This document shows, one piece after another, positions 24,949 to 33,266 of a DNA stretch of 64,000 nucleotides. The DNA comes from Pedobacter steynii. Its GTDB lineage: Bacteria > Bacteroidota > Bacteroidia > Sphingobacteriales > Sphingobacteriaceae. The position numbers were made by a program, and so were the translations under genes. The notes beneath the pieces are model-generated. The model ran no database searches. It saw only the letters and a program-made list of their open reading frames with translations, and was not told where the DNA came from. The stretch is taken from positions 4,526,001-4,590,000 of the forward strand of contig NZ_CP017141.1 of NCBI RefSeq assembly GCF_001721645.1, read 5' to 3'. How positions within the stretch are numbered: position 1 is the first letter of the stretch; each line of letters starts with the position of its first letter.

Positions 24949-25109
24949 AGAGGTTTTACTTAGCTGTAGATTAATAGGGAATCGTGTGCAAATCACGAGC
25001 TGTCGCGCAACTGTAAGTAACACAACAAGTTTTTACCCAGGCATATCCACTGTTCCAACACAGGAATGGGAAGGATGGTAAAAATGTTACAAGTCAGGAG
25101 ACCTGCCTT
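24949..25109 (+). promoter_or_regulatory. cobalamin (adenosyl-/methylcobalamin) riboswitch controlling metE
   Basis: The conserved pieces occur in order: AATAGGGAA (~24973), the CTGTCGCGCAACTGTAA core (~25000), CCACTG (~25047), GGGAAGGATGG (~25068), and the B12 box AGTCAGGAGACCTGCC (~25092-25107). Downstream (25121-25165) a hairpin ATGCTT/AAGCAT and AGGTAGGT, which can pair with the ACCTGCCT of the B12 box, could form the expression platform. When cobalamin is bound, metE should be off, because cells then use the B12-dependent MetH. Confidence 0.93.
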
Positions 25110-25290
25110 TACCGAATTGACAATGCTTTCGCGAACTGAAGCATGGGTCAGGTAGGTGTATATCCAATACATACATTCTGTAGAATGCGTGCGCCTATAC
25201 ATTTATTTTTCCTTTTTTTCTTACCGCCAGCATTGCGAAGTCCAGCAAAGAGCTTTTAACTGATCTTTTCATCAATTAAAAAGCAAGACA

Positions 25291-27609
25291 ATGCTAACAA
25301 ACAATCTAGGCTACCCGCGTATAGGTAGTAACAGAGAGCTCAAAAAGGCCTGCGAGCAATTTTGGGCAGGTAAGAGTACCCTTCAAAACCTGGTACAGGT
25401 AGGGAAAAACATTCGCCAGCAAAACTGGGAACTGCAAAAAGAGAAAGGAGTCGACCTGATTCCTTCCAACGACTTTTCATTTTATGATCAGGTATTAGAC
25501 CTGTCTCTAACCGTAGGAGCTATTCCCAAGCGTTACCATGAGGTGATTCTGAACAAGGCCAATACCGAGCTGGATCTTTATTTTGCCATGGCCAGGGGTT
25601 ATCAGAAAGAAGGTCTGGACATTACTGCCATGGAAATGACCAAATGGTTTGATACCAATTACCATTATATTGTGCCGGAATTTACCAAAGACCAGCAATT
25701 TAAACTGTTCTCCACCAAATTACTGGACGAATATAATGAGAGCAAAAGACTGGATATTAAAACTAAACCTGTCCTGATCGGTCCGGTATCTTATTTATTA
25801 TTGGGTAAAGAAAAAGAAGCGGGTTTTGAGCGGATCGACCTGATTAAAAATCTGTTGCCGGTATATATTGACATCCTTAAAAAACTGGAAGAGCAACATG
25901 TGGAATGGGTACAGTTTGATGAACCTTTTCTTTCTTTAGACCTGACAGACAAAGATAAAGCCGCATTTAAATACGTATATGCAGAGATCAAAAAACAGTT
26001 TCCTAAACTTAAGACCTTACTGACCACTTATTTTGAAGCCTTAAAAGACAATACTGAACTGACCGTTTCTCTTCCTGTACATGCTTTACATATTGACCTG
26101 GTTAGAAATCCGGAGCAATTACAGCCTGTTTTATCTGCTATACCTGCCAACCTGATACTTTCGATAGGAGTGGTAGATGGTAGAAACATCTGGAAAAATG
26201 ATTTCCGTTCTTCCCTGCAATTAATAGAAACGGCAAAAGAGCAGATCGGTGCAGGTCGTTTGATCATTAGCCCTTCCTGTTCTTTGATTCATTCGCCATG
26301 CGACCTGGACCTGGAAACCAATGAAGCTACTTTAACGCCAGAAATCAAACAATGGTTGTCTTTTGCGAAGCAAAAAGTAGAAGAGGTCGTAACCCTGAAA
26401 CAATTGGCTGAAAATGATGCTTCAGCACAAGCAAAACTGAAAAGCAATGACCAGGCCAGTAATAACAGAAAAACGTCTGCTTTAATCCATAATCCATTGA
26501 TAAAACAAAGGGTTGCCGGAATTGAAGAAAAAGATGAGCAACGTCTGCAGCCTTATTCGGTAAGGAGTGTTTCCCAAAAAGAAGCCTTAAAACTGCCATC
26601 ATTCCCGACTACTACCATCGGTTCATTTCCGCAAACTGCAGAAGTGAGAAGCTGGAGGGCGAAATTCAAAAAAGGCGAATTGAGCCAGCAGGAATACGAT
26701 GCGCTGATTGAAAAAGAAACGAAAGAAACCATTCTTTTCCAGGAAGAAACAGGTATTGATGTTTTGGTTCACGGAGAGTTTGAGCGTAATGACATGGTGG
26801 AGTATTTCGGTGAGCAGCTGGCAGGATTTACCTTTACCAAAAACGGATGGGTACAAAGTTATGGCAGCAGATGCGTGAAACCACCGATTATTTATGGTGA
26901 TGTTCACCGTCCGGCACCAATGACGGTAAGGTGGTCTTCTTTTGCGCAGTCATTGAGCGAAAAATGGGTGAAAGGAATGTTGACCGGTCCGGTAACGATC
27001 CTGCAATGGTCTTTTGTGCGTAATGACCAGCCACGTTCTGAAACCTGTACACAGATTGCACTGGCCATCAGAGATGAAGTGGTAGACCTGGAAAAAGCAG
27101 GGATAAGAATTATTCAGATTGATGAGCCGGCAATTCGGGAAGGTTTGCCTTTACGTAAGGCCGATTGGCAGAATTATTTGCACTGGGCGGTACGTGCTTT
27201 CCGTATTTCGGCCAGTGGAGTACAGGATGATACACAAATTCATACCCATATGTGCTATTCTGAATTTAATGACATTATTCAGAATATTGCAGATATGGAT
27301 GCGGATGTGATCACTATTGAATGTTCCCGTTCTCAAATGGAGTTATTAGATGCTTTTGCTGATTTTAAATATCCAAATGAAATAGGACCAGGGGTTTACG
27401 ATATTCATTCGCCACGTGTTCCGGCAAAAGAAGAGATGGTTTTTCTCCTGGAAAAAGCCCGTTCAGTAATTCCTTCGGCACAACTTTGGGTGAATCCGGA
27501 TTGCGGTTTAAAGACCAGACATTGGGAGGAAACAAAAAAAGCACTGACAGAAATGGTCGCTGCTGCAAAAGTACTGCGGGAATATGTTGAAGAAGCTGTA
27601 ACTTTGTAA
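25291..27609 (+). CDS. metE: cobalamin-independent methionine synthase
   Basis: MetE transfers a methyl group from 5-methyltetrahydropteroyltriglutamate to homocysteine, the last step of methionine synthesis, without B12. The 772-residue protein has the usual two barrels. The N-terminal one starts LGYPRIGSNRELKKA; the C-terminal catalytic one has TTIGSFPQT, HGEFERNDMVEYFGE, IQIDEPAIREGLP and the zinc ligands in HTHMCYSEF and NPDCGLKTR. It is expressed alone behind the cobalamin riboswitch and ends at a terminator. Confidence 0.98.
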   Translation: MLTNNLGYPRIGSNRELKKACEQFWAGKSTLQNLVQVGKNIRQQNWELQKEKGVDLIPSNDFSFYDQVLDLSLTVGAIPKRYHEVILNKANTELDLYFAMARGYQKEGLDITAMEMTKWFDTNYHYIVPEFTKDQQFKLFSTKLLDEYNESKRLDIKTKPVLIGPVSYLLLGKEKEAGFERIDLIKNLLPVYIDILKKLEEQHVEWVQFDEPFLSLDLTDKDKAAFKYVYAEIKKQFPKLKTLLTTYFEALKDNTELTVSLPVHALHIDLVRNPEQLQPVLSAIPANLILSIGVVDGRNIWKNDFRSSLQLIETAKEQIGAGRLIISPSCSLIHSPCDLDLETNEATLTPEIKQWLSFAKQKVEEVVTLKQLAENDASAQAKLKSNDQASNNRKTSALIHNPLIKQRVAGIEEKDEQRLQPYSVRSVSQKEALKLPSFPTTTIGSFPQTAEVRSWRAKFKKGELSQQEYDALIEKETKETILFQEETGIDVLVHGEFERNDMVEYFGEQLAGFTFTKNGWVQSYGSRCVKPPIIYGDVHRPAPMTVRWSSFAQSLSEKWVKGMLTGPVTILQWSFVRNDQPRSETCTQIALAIRDEVVDLEKAGIRIIQIDEPAIREGLPLRKADWQNYLHWAVRAFRISASGVQDDTQIHTHMCYSEFNDIIQNIADMDADVITIECSRSQMELLDAFADFKYPNEIGPGVYDIHSPRVPAKEEMVFLLEKARSVIPSAQLWVNPDCGLKTRHWEETKKALTEMVAAAKVLREYVEEAVTL

Positions 27610-27617
27610 AAAAAATC

Positions 27618-27650
27618 AAACAGGCAAGTGGTAGGCTTGCCTGTTTTAAT
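27618..27650 (+). terminator. terminator after metE
   Basis: AAACAGGCAAG (27618-27628) pairs perfectly with CTTGCCTGTTT (27635-27645), with a 6-nt loop and a T-run. Confidence 0.9.
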
Positions 27651-27666
27651 AGATACAGCACACAGA

Positions 27667-28671
27667 ATGAGAATACGTAAAAATGCGGTGATAACCGGAG
27701 TTGGTGGTTATGTTCCGGAAACTGTTTTGAGCAACAAGGACCTGGAAAAAATGGTGGAAACTAATGATGAGTGGATCGTTTCCAGAACAGGGATCAGGGA
27801 GAGAAGAATAGTTAATGATGCCAATGTGGCGACTTCAGACCTGGCAACCAGAGCCTTGAAAAAATTGCTTCAGGATGGGGACATTCATCCTGATGAAATA
27901 GACTGTGTGATTGTATCCACCTCTACTCCAGACTATGTGATGGTCTCTACCGGAAGTATGGTGTGTGAAAAAGCAGAACTAAAGAATGCCTGGGGAATAG
28001 ATACCAATGCGGCTTGCAGTGGTTTCCTTTATGCTTTGACGCTTGGCGCAAGCATGATTGAAAGCGGACGTTGTAAGCGTGTGGTGGTTATTGGTGCAGA
28101 TAAAAACAGTTCGATCGTAAACTATAAAGACCGCAATACCTGTATTCTTTTTGGAGATGGTGCCGGAGCGGTTTTACTGGAACAAACAGAAGAAGAAGTC
28201 GGATTAATAGATAGTTTTTTCAGAACAGATGGCAGCGGTAAGGAAAACCTGATCGTTACTGCCGGAGGTTCCAAATATCCTGCATCTCAGGAAACCCTGG
28301 ATCAGAATTTACATTATGTGCGTCAGGACGGTCGTGTGGTGTTTAAAGCCGCGATTCAGGGCATGACGAATACCTGTAGAGAAATCCTCAGGGCAAATGA
28401 TTTAGACATTAAACAAATCAATTATCTGATTCCTCACCAGGCGAACCTGCGGATCATTCAGGCCGTAGGGGAGCAGTTAAACTTAACAGATTCACAGGTC
28501 AAAGTAAACATCAGCCGTTACGGAAATACTACTGCAGCAACGATTCCATTGTGCTTATGGGATTTTAAAGATGATTTCAAATATGGTGATAAACTTTTAT
28601 TAACCGCTTTTGGAGCCGGATTCTCATGGGGTGCTACCTATTTAAAATGGGGCAAACTGAGGGGGAAATAG
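27667..28671 (+). CDS. fabH: 3-oxoacyl-ACP synthase III
   Basis: FabH condenses acetyl- or branched-chain acyl-CoA with malonyl-ACP to start fatty acid synthesis. The 334-residue protein has the catalytic triad: Cys117 in NAACSGFLYAL, His in IPHQANLRII and Asn in SRYGNTTAA. The start at ATG 27667 removes a GTG-initiated extension that overlaps the metE terminator. This is a stand-alone copy away from plsX/rpmF, and Bacteroidota often carry more than one fabH, so it may be a specialised paralogue. A thioesterase gene follows after 35 nt. Confidence 0.93.
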   Translation: MRIRKNAVITGVGGYVPETVLSNKDLEKMVETNDEWIVSRTGIRERRIVNDANVATSDLATRALKKLLQDGDIHPDEIDCVIVSTSTPDYVMVSTGSMVCEKAELKNAWGIDTNAACSGFLYALTLGASMIESGRCKRVVVIGADKNSSIVNYKDRNTCILFGDGAGAVLLEQTEEEVGLIDSFFRTDGSGKENLIVTAGGSKYPASQETLDQNLHYVRQDGRVVFKAAIQGMTNTCREILRANDLDIKQINYLIPHQANLRIIQAVGEQLNLTDSQVKVNISRYGNTTAATIPLCLWDFKDDFKYGDKLLLTAFGAGFSWGATYLKWGKLRGK

Positions 28672-28706
28672 AACTCCCCGGGTTAGAAGTGTTTAACGAA
28701 AAGTAA

Positions 28707-29093
28707 ATGACAGTAGAAGATAAAATTAAAGCGTCGGAAACACGCATTTTTAAAGCCGTGTTCCCAAATACCACTAATCATTACGATACCTTATTTGGCG
28801 GGACAGCCATGCACATGATGGATGAAGTTGCCTTTATTACGGCAACCCGTTTCAGCAGACAGATCATGGTTACCGTAAGCAGTGACCGGATCGATTTCAA
28901 GAAACCCATTCCCGCAGGAACAATTGTAGAACTGATTGGTACGGTAAGTCATATCGGAAATACCAGTCTGAAAGTCAGGGTGGATATATACATCGAACAA
29001 ATGTATTCCGAAGACAGAGAAAAGGCCGTTACCGGAGAGTTTTCTTTTGTCGCCATTGACGAACATAAAAAACCGATTAAAATATTAAAATAA
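28707..29093 (+). CDS. hotdog-fold acyl-CoA thioesterase (YciA/Acot type)
   Basis: A 128-residue single hotdog domain. The family motif is FPNTTNHYDTLFGGTAMHMMDEVAFITATR, seen here in two parts (YDTLFGG and MHMMDEVAF with the catalytic Asp/Glu), followed by VSSDRIDFKKPIPAG. It hydrolyses acyl-CoA to free acid and CoA in the cytoplasm. It probably shares a transcript with fabH, consistent with acyl-chain control, and is closed by a strong terminator. Confidence 0.92.
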   Translation: MTVEDKIKASETRIFKAVFPNTTNHYDTLFGGTAMHMMDEVAFITATRFSRQIMVTVSSDRIDFKKPIPAGTIVELIGTVSHIGNTSLKVRVDIYIEQMYSEDREKAVTGEFSFVAIDEHKKPIKILK

Positions 29094-29098
29094 TCAGT

Positions 29099-29127
29099 GA
29101 AAAGCAGGCTCAGGCCTGCTTTTTTTA
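29099..29127 (+). terminator. terminator after the thioesterase gene
   Basis: AGCAGGC (29103-29109) pairs with GCCTGCT (29114-29120), preceded by A4 and followed by a T-run. Confidence 0.9.
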
Positions 29128-29160
29128 TGCTTTATCCATTAAATCCCGGTAATTGTTCCC

Positions 29161-29168
29161 TATCTTTG
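29161..29168 (+). promoter_or_regulatory. -7 promoter box of the copper-type cluster
   Basis: TATCTTTG matches TAnnTTTG and ends 5 nt before ATG 29174. This makes the transcript almost leaderless and rules out the upstream ATG at 29153. Confidence 0.6.
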
Positions 29169-29173
29169 CGCCA

Positions 29174-29548
29174 ATGTTAATCAAACCAACAGCCATATTG
29201 CTTTTGTTGAGTTTACTGATGGTAAACTTCTCCAATGCTTTTGTATTTGCGGGTTTTGAAATGAACGAAAAATACATCGCTGCCGAGCTTTGTGTGAATA
29301 AAGATAAACCTCAGCTTCATTGTAATGGAAAGTGCTATTTAATGAAAAAATTAAAGCAGGCACAGGACAAAGAGCAGAAGCAGGAAAGACAATCCCAGAA
29401 AACACCAGTCCAGGAGGCTATTGTAGTCAACATACTGGAATTCAAACAATATCCATTCGGAGAAATTCATTTTCATATTCCGCTTTCTACAGGAATGCCA
29501 CAATCTGGCCTGAATGCTATTTTTCACCCTCCGCAATTCATCGTTTAA
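29174..29548 (+). CDS. small exported protein with C40/H49/C50/C54 motif (paralogue A), probable copper binder
   Basis: A 124-residue protein with an N-terminal hydrophobic segment (ILLLLSLLMVNFSNAFVFAG) that is a signal peptide or anchor. The core carries Cys40, then HCNGKCYLMKKLKQA with His49, Cys50 and Cys54, then a charged coiled-coil-like stretch rich in K, E and Q. The C-terminus is His-rich (EIHFHIPL, IFHPPQ). A paralogue at 30799-31200 keeps every one of these residues at the same number. The neighbours are SCO, MbnP and MbnH, so copper binding is the natural inference. I do not know a named family. Confidence 0.75.
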   Translation: MLIKPTAILLLLSLLMVNFSNAFVFAGFEMNEKYIAAELCVNKDKPQLHCNGKCYLMKKLKQAQDKEQKQERQSQKTPVQEAIVVNILEFKQYPFGEIHFHIPLSTGMPQSGLNAIFHPPQFIV

Positions 29549-29728
29549 TCCAAGCATGCGCAGCCGGCTTTTAGTGCCGGTCTAAAAGAGCGCATCAGGT
29601 TTTACCGGGTTGATCAGACGGTTTCCATGCTCAGCAGGGAAGAAGGTGTATTGATATGCACCGGATTGTCCCTTTGTGCCATGCCTGAATCTGATCAGGA
29701 TGATACACTAATATTTTTAAAAATCAAG

Positions 29729-30157
29729 ATGAACAAATTAGTTGGAATAGTGCTGATTGCTCTTGGAGCATCGGCCTGCACTGTAGATTACAAAAAAGAA
29801 CGCGATGAAGTCATGCAATTTCATGACCTGGTTATGGGAGATCAGACCGCTATCGTTAATTACCAGATGAAACTGGACACCTTATTAAAAGACATGAAGG
29901 GCTTAAAAGCAAAGTATCCGGAGCTGGATACCCTGAAGGAAAAAGAAACGATAAAGGTGCTGCTGAACGACCTGACTACTGCGGAGGATAGCATGAACGA
30001 CTGGATGCATAAATTTGAACCCGATGTAACCGGCAAATCAAATGAAGAATCTGTACAATATTTCAAAGCAGAGAAGGCCAAGATACAGCGGGTCGATAGC
30101 CTGTATAAAAAAGAAATCAAATCATCCGAAGCCTACTTCAGTAAATTCAAAAAATAA
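29729..30157 (+). CDS. helical lipoprotein with M-x2-H-x3-M motif, unknown function
   Basis: A 142-residue protein. The start at ATG 29729 gives the lipoprotein signal KLVGIVLIALGASAC (lipid Cys17); the longer frame upstream has no signal. The mature part is almost wholly helical and charged. Near its start Met29, His32 and Met36 form MQFHDLVM, and a later DSMNDWMHKF adds two Met and a His. Met/His clusters of this sort bind Cu(I) in other periplasmic proteins. Similar proteins in Bacteroidota are often mislabelled 'viral A-type inclusion protein'. Its stop overlaps the SCO start codon by one base (TAATG), so the two are translationally coupled. Confidence 0.78.
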   Translation: MNKLVGIVLIALGASACTVDYKKERDEVMQFHDLVMGDQTAIVNYQMKLDTLLKDMKGLKAKYPELDTLKEKETIKVLLNDLTTAEDSMNDWMHKFEPDVTGKSNEESVQYFKAEKAKIQRVDSLYKKEIKSSEAYFSKFKK

Positions 30158-30795
30158 TGAGATTAAACTTAAGCTGTCTTTTCTTATTGTTTCTTTTTAG
30201 CTGTAAGGAAGAACCCAAACGCCTGCCCTTTTTGCAAATGGAACAATCCGAAAGGGTTGTTGACGGTAAAACGGTTATAGATACTGTTTTCAGGACGATT
30301 CCCGCATTTAAACTGTTAAATCAGGATAGTATGGCGGTAACCGAAAAAGACTTCAACGGAGCGATTTATGTGGCTGATTTCTTTTTCACATCCTGTCCGA
30401 CCATTTGTCCTGTTATGCACAGGAACCTGTTAAAGGTTTATAAAAAGTATGAAGGGAATCCGGAAGTGAAACTGGCTTCCCATACCATTGATGTGAAGTA
30501 TGATGTTCCTTCAAGAATGAAGGCATATGCGAGCAAATTAGGCGTTAAAGGGACCCAGTGGGAATACCTTTGGGGTACAAAAGAAGAGATCTATGCCCTT
30601 GCAGAACGCAATTATATTGTGGCGGCGAAGGAAGATAAAAATGTACCCGGCGGTTTTATGCACCAGGGATACCTCATCCTGGTAGATAAAGAGAAACGCA
30701 TCCGCGGAGCCTATGATGGTACGGTAGATAAGGACGTTAAAAAACTGATGGAGGATATGGATATTTTATTAAACGAGTATAAAACTAAAAAGTAA
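30157..30795 (+). CDS. SCO1/SenC-family copper chaperone lipoprotein (copy 2)
   Basis: A 212-residue SCO protein: lipoprotein signal ending FLFSC (Cys16), thioredoxin fold, copper ligands Cys80 and Cys84 in FFFTSCPTICPVMHRN and the His of GGFMHQGYLILVD. About half of the residues match SCO copy 1 (11578-12234) by eye. It is coupled to the helical lipoprotein upstream and followed 3 nt later by the second CNGKCYL protein. In this setting it may pass copper to the small Cys proteins or to MbnP rather than to a cytochrome oxidase. Confidence 0.93.
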   Translation: MRLNLSCLFLLFLFSCKEEPKRLPFLQMEQSERVVDGKTVIDTVFRTIPAFKLLNQDSMAVTEKDFNGAIYVADFFFTSCPTICPVMHRNLLKVYKKYEGNPEVKLASHTIDVKYDVPSRMKAYASKLGVKGTQWEYLWGTKEEIYALAERNYIVAAKEDKNVPGGFMHQGYLILVDKEKRIRGAYDGTVDKDVKKLMEDMDILLNEYKTKK

Positions 30796-30798
30796 ATC

Positions 30799-31200
30799 AT
30801 GCTCAGGAGTTTTACCGCTATGTTTTTACTGATCAATATGTTGCTGACGCAATTCAGCAGCGTATGTATCTATGCGGGTTTTGAACTCAATCAGCAATAC
30901 ATTGCCAGTACACTTTGCGAAAACAGGGACAAACCGGAAATGCATTGTAATGGTAAATGCTACCTGACAAAGAAGCTTAAACAAGCTGAAGAAAAAGAAA
31001 AAAGACAGGAAAGAGAAGCTCAAAAGAAAAGCGCTGCAGATACTTTTTTTGTGAGGTCAAATGTGCTGCTTGTCTTTCCTGATTATTTTATCAGGAAGGC
31101 ATTTTCTATGGAAAGGCCTTTCCACCTGCCTGAAAGTATTGCTGAAATTTTACACCCTCCTCCGGTAAATTTCATTCACTCCCCATATTTAACAGCTTAA
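30799..31200 (+). CDS. small exported protein with C40/H49/C50/C54 motif (paralogue B)
   Basis: A 133-residue paralogue of the protein at 29174. It has the hydrophobic start FTAMFLLINMLLTQFSSVCIYAG, then Cys40, His49, Cys50, Cys54 in MHCNGKCYLTKKLKQAEEKE, a charged helix and a C-terminal ILHPPPVNFIHSPY. An additional Cys23 lies in the signal region. The identical numbering of the C/H/C/C set in both proteins argues for a selected metal site. It starts 3 nt after the SCO stop codon. Confidence 0.78.
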   Translation: MLRSFTAMFLLINMLLTQFSSVCIYAGFELNQQYIASTLCENRDKPEMHCNGKCYLTKKLKQAEEKEKRQEREAQKKSAADTFFVRSNVLLVFPDYFIRKAFSMERPFHLPESIAEILHPPPVNFIHSPYLTA

Positions 31201-31335
31201 ATTTTCCTTTCTGATCATTTTACCCGGGTTTTACCCGGGGGGATATTGCTGTGAAAACAACTGTCGATTTTTTAACCCTGCCTGCCTTTTTTCTTTTGGA
31301 ACGGAGGGGGTATGCACGAATAATTTCAAATAAAA

Positions 31336-32190
31336 ATGAAAAATAACATACAACAACTTACATGGATATTACTGGGTAGTGTACTAATGATCTTATCAGC
31401 CTGCTCTAAGAAAGAAGCCGGGGCTCCTGAATTTGTGGAAACAAATCTGGCTCCTTTTTCTGTCGAGTTTGATAATATTGTTGGAGAAAGAACTTTCTCG
31501 ATTAACAACACGGGCAGTCCATATACCAATGCTTCAGGAGAGAAATTCTCTATTTCTTTTCTGCAATATTTCATCAGTAACATCAAAGTCGCTACGGCTT
31601 CCGGTCAGGAATATACGGTAAAACAGGATGAGAGCTATTTCCTGATCAATGGTGCCGATAAAACAACCCGTTTTGCCAAAGTAAATGTTCCGGAGGGGGA
31701 TTATACCCGTTTAACCTTTACGGTAGGAGTAGATAGTTTAAGAAGTACCATGCCAGTGGAAAAGCGGACCGGTATGTTGGATCCTGCTTATGGCGGAGGC
31801 CATGAATCAGGAGGAATGTACTGGGGATGGCAAAACGGTTATATCTTTTTCAAATTCGAAGGGAATTCTTCAGTGATTTCTGATGATAAGAATGGAGATC
31901 CTTCCGGTAAAAGGCAGTTTAAATACCATATTGGTGGTTTTGGAGGTTATAATGCGCCGACGCTTAACAACATCAGAACAGTGACCTTAGACCTGAAGGC
32001 CGCCGGAATTGCCAAAGTCAGAAAAGACAGGCAGAGTAATGTGCACCTGTTTGTGGATGTGATGAAAGTATTCAATGGAAAGAATGTCTTTAGTATTGCG
32101 GCACATCCGAATGTGATGTTCGGGGATTTTAGTGCCAAAATTGCCAATAACCTGACTGAAATGTTCAGGCATGACCATACTGAAAACTAG
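31336..32190 (+). CDS. mbnP: MbnP-family copper-binding lipoprotein
   Basis: A 284-residue lipoprotein (signal ending ILSAC, Cys23). The family pattern is present: FSVEFDNIVGERTF near the start, GEKFSISFLQYFISNIKV, and MYWGWQNGYIFFKFEG with Trp163 and Trp165. In methanotroph MbnP a Trp is oxidised to kynurenine by MbnH and helps to bind copper. Here the MbnH-like enzyme is the next gene (5 nt away), as in known MbnP/MbnH pairs. No methanobactin genes are present, so copper storage or sensing in a non-methanotroph is inferred. Confidence 0.85.
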   Translation: MKNNIQQLTWILLGSVLMILSACSKKEAGAPEFVETNLAPFSVEFDNIVGERTFSINNTGSPYTNASGEKFSISFLQYFISNIKVATASGQEYTVKQDESYFLINGADKTTRFAKVNVPEGDYTRLTFTVGVDSLRSTMPVEKRTGMLDPAYGGGHESGGMYWGWQNGYIFFKFEGNSSVISDDKNGDPSGKRQFKYHIGGFGGYNAPTLNNIRTVTLDLKAAGIAKVRKDRQSNVHLFVDVMKVFNGKNVFSIAAHPNVMFGDFSAKIANNLTEMFRHDHTEN

Positions 32191-32195
32191 TTGCT

Positions 32196-33257
32196 ATGAA
32201 TAAAAAACATTGGATAACCCTGTTGCTCATGGGCATTTTTATTCTGGCCTGTAAGAAGGATGTGGTGCTCAAAGACCATCCTGTGATCGGGGAGATTTCG
32301 AAGTTTCTGGGTTTTCAAAAGCCGGTAAATTTTCCGGAGCCCACTTATAATTTCGCCAACAACAAAGTGACTAAAGAGGGCTTTGAGTTGGGAAGGGCTT
32401 TGTTTTATGAACCCCGGTTGTCCAGGAACAATACCATTACCTGTGGTTCCTGTCATATTCAATCCTCTGCTTTCACCCAACATGGGCATGATGTAAGTCA
32501 TGGGATTGACGATCGTTTAGGAACGCGCAACTCCCCGCCAATTATGAACCTCGCCTGGAACAAATCTTTCATGTGGGGAGGAGGGATTTATGACCTGGAT
32601 CTGCAACCTATTGCACCCATTACCACTCATGAGGAAATGGATGAAAAACTCGAAAATGTATTTAACAAACTACGTCAGCTGCCTAAATACACAGAGCTTT
32701 TTAAACGGGCCTTTGGAACAGAGGAGATCAGCACGGCCAGGTTTATGAAAGCATTGTCGCAGTTTATGCTGATGTGTGTCAGCAGCAATTCCAAATATGA
32801 TCAGGTAATGAGAAAGGAAGGAAATGCAGTTTTTACTGCGGAAGAGCAGGAAGGTTACAACTTGTTTAAGCAGAAATGTGCTTCCTGTCATAGCGAACCT
32901 TTGTTTACCGATGGGTCTTTCCGGAACAATGGCTTAGGAATCAGCCCAATCAATGATCAGGGTTTGTACCTGGCCACCCTTATCGGTACAGACCGTTATA
33001 AATTTAAGGTGCCGTCTTTGAGAAACCTGCGGTTTACGGCGCCTTATATGCATGATGGGCGGTTTTTAAGTCTTGCAGGTGCGCTGGAGCATTACAATTC
33101 CGAAGTCCAGGATACGCCGAATCTGGATCCCTTATTAATAAAAGGAGACAAAAGAGGCATAGACCTCACAGAAAATGATAAGGTTAAGCTAACGGCTTTC
33201 CTATCCACTTTAAATGATGAAGAGTTTATCAATAACAAACTCTTAGCCGAACAATAA
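32196..33257 (+). CDS. mbnH: di-heme cytochrome c peroxidase/MauG family enzyme, MbnH-like
   Basis: A 353-residue lipoprotein (ILAC, Cys19) with two c-type heme sites, CGSCH at 83-87 and CASCH at 228-232. The arrangement FELGRALFYEPRLSRNNTITC and SLRNLRFTAPYMHDGRFLSL is that of the bacterial cytochrome c peroxidase/MauG superfamily. Next to MbnP the likely job is high-valent-iron oxidation of an MbnP tryptophan to kynurenine rather than peroxide removal. The start follows the MbnP stop by 5 nt. Confidence 0.88.
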   Translation: MNKKHWITLLLMGIFILACKKDVVLKDHPVIGEISKFLGFQKPVNFPEPTYNFANNKVTKEGFELGRALFYEPRLSRNNTITCGSCHIQSSAFTQHGHDVSHGIDDRLGTRNSPPIMNLAWNKSFMWGGGIYDLDLQPIAPITTHEEMDEKLENVFNKLRQLPKYTELFKRAFGTEEISTARFMKALSQFMLMCVSSNSKYDQVMRKEGNAVFTAEEQEGYNLFKQKCASCHSEPLFTDGSFRNNGLGISPINDQGLYLATLIGTDRYKFKVPSLRNLRFTAPYMHDGRFLSLAGALEHYNSEVQDTPNLDPLLIKGDKRGIDLTENDKVKLTAFLSTLNDEEFINNKLLAEQ

Positions 33258-33266
33258 TAAAGAGAT

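Noticed and set aside
29627..29728. N-terminal extension of the Met/His lipoprotein frame
   Set aside because: The internal ATG gives a proper lipoprotein signal; the extension has none.
31201..31335. repeated TTTTACCCGGG before mbnP considered as an operator
   Set aside because: Only two copies, partly self-palindromic, with no link to a known copper regulator.
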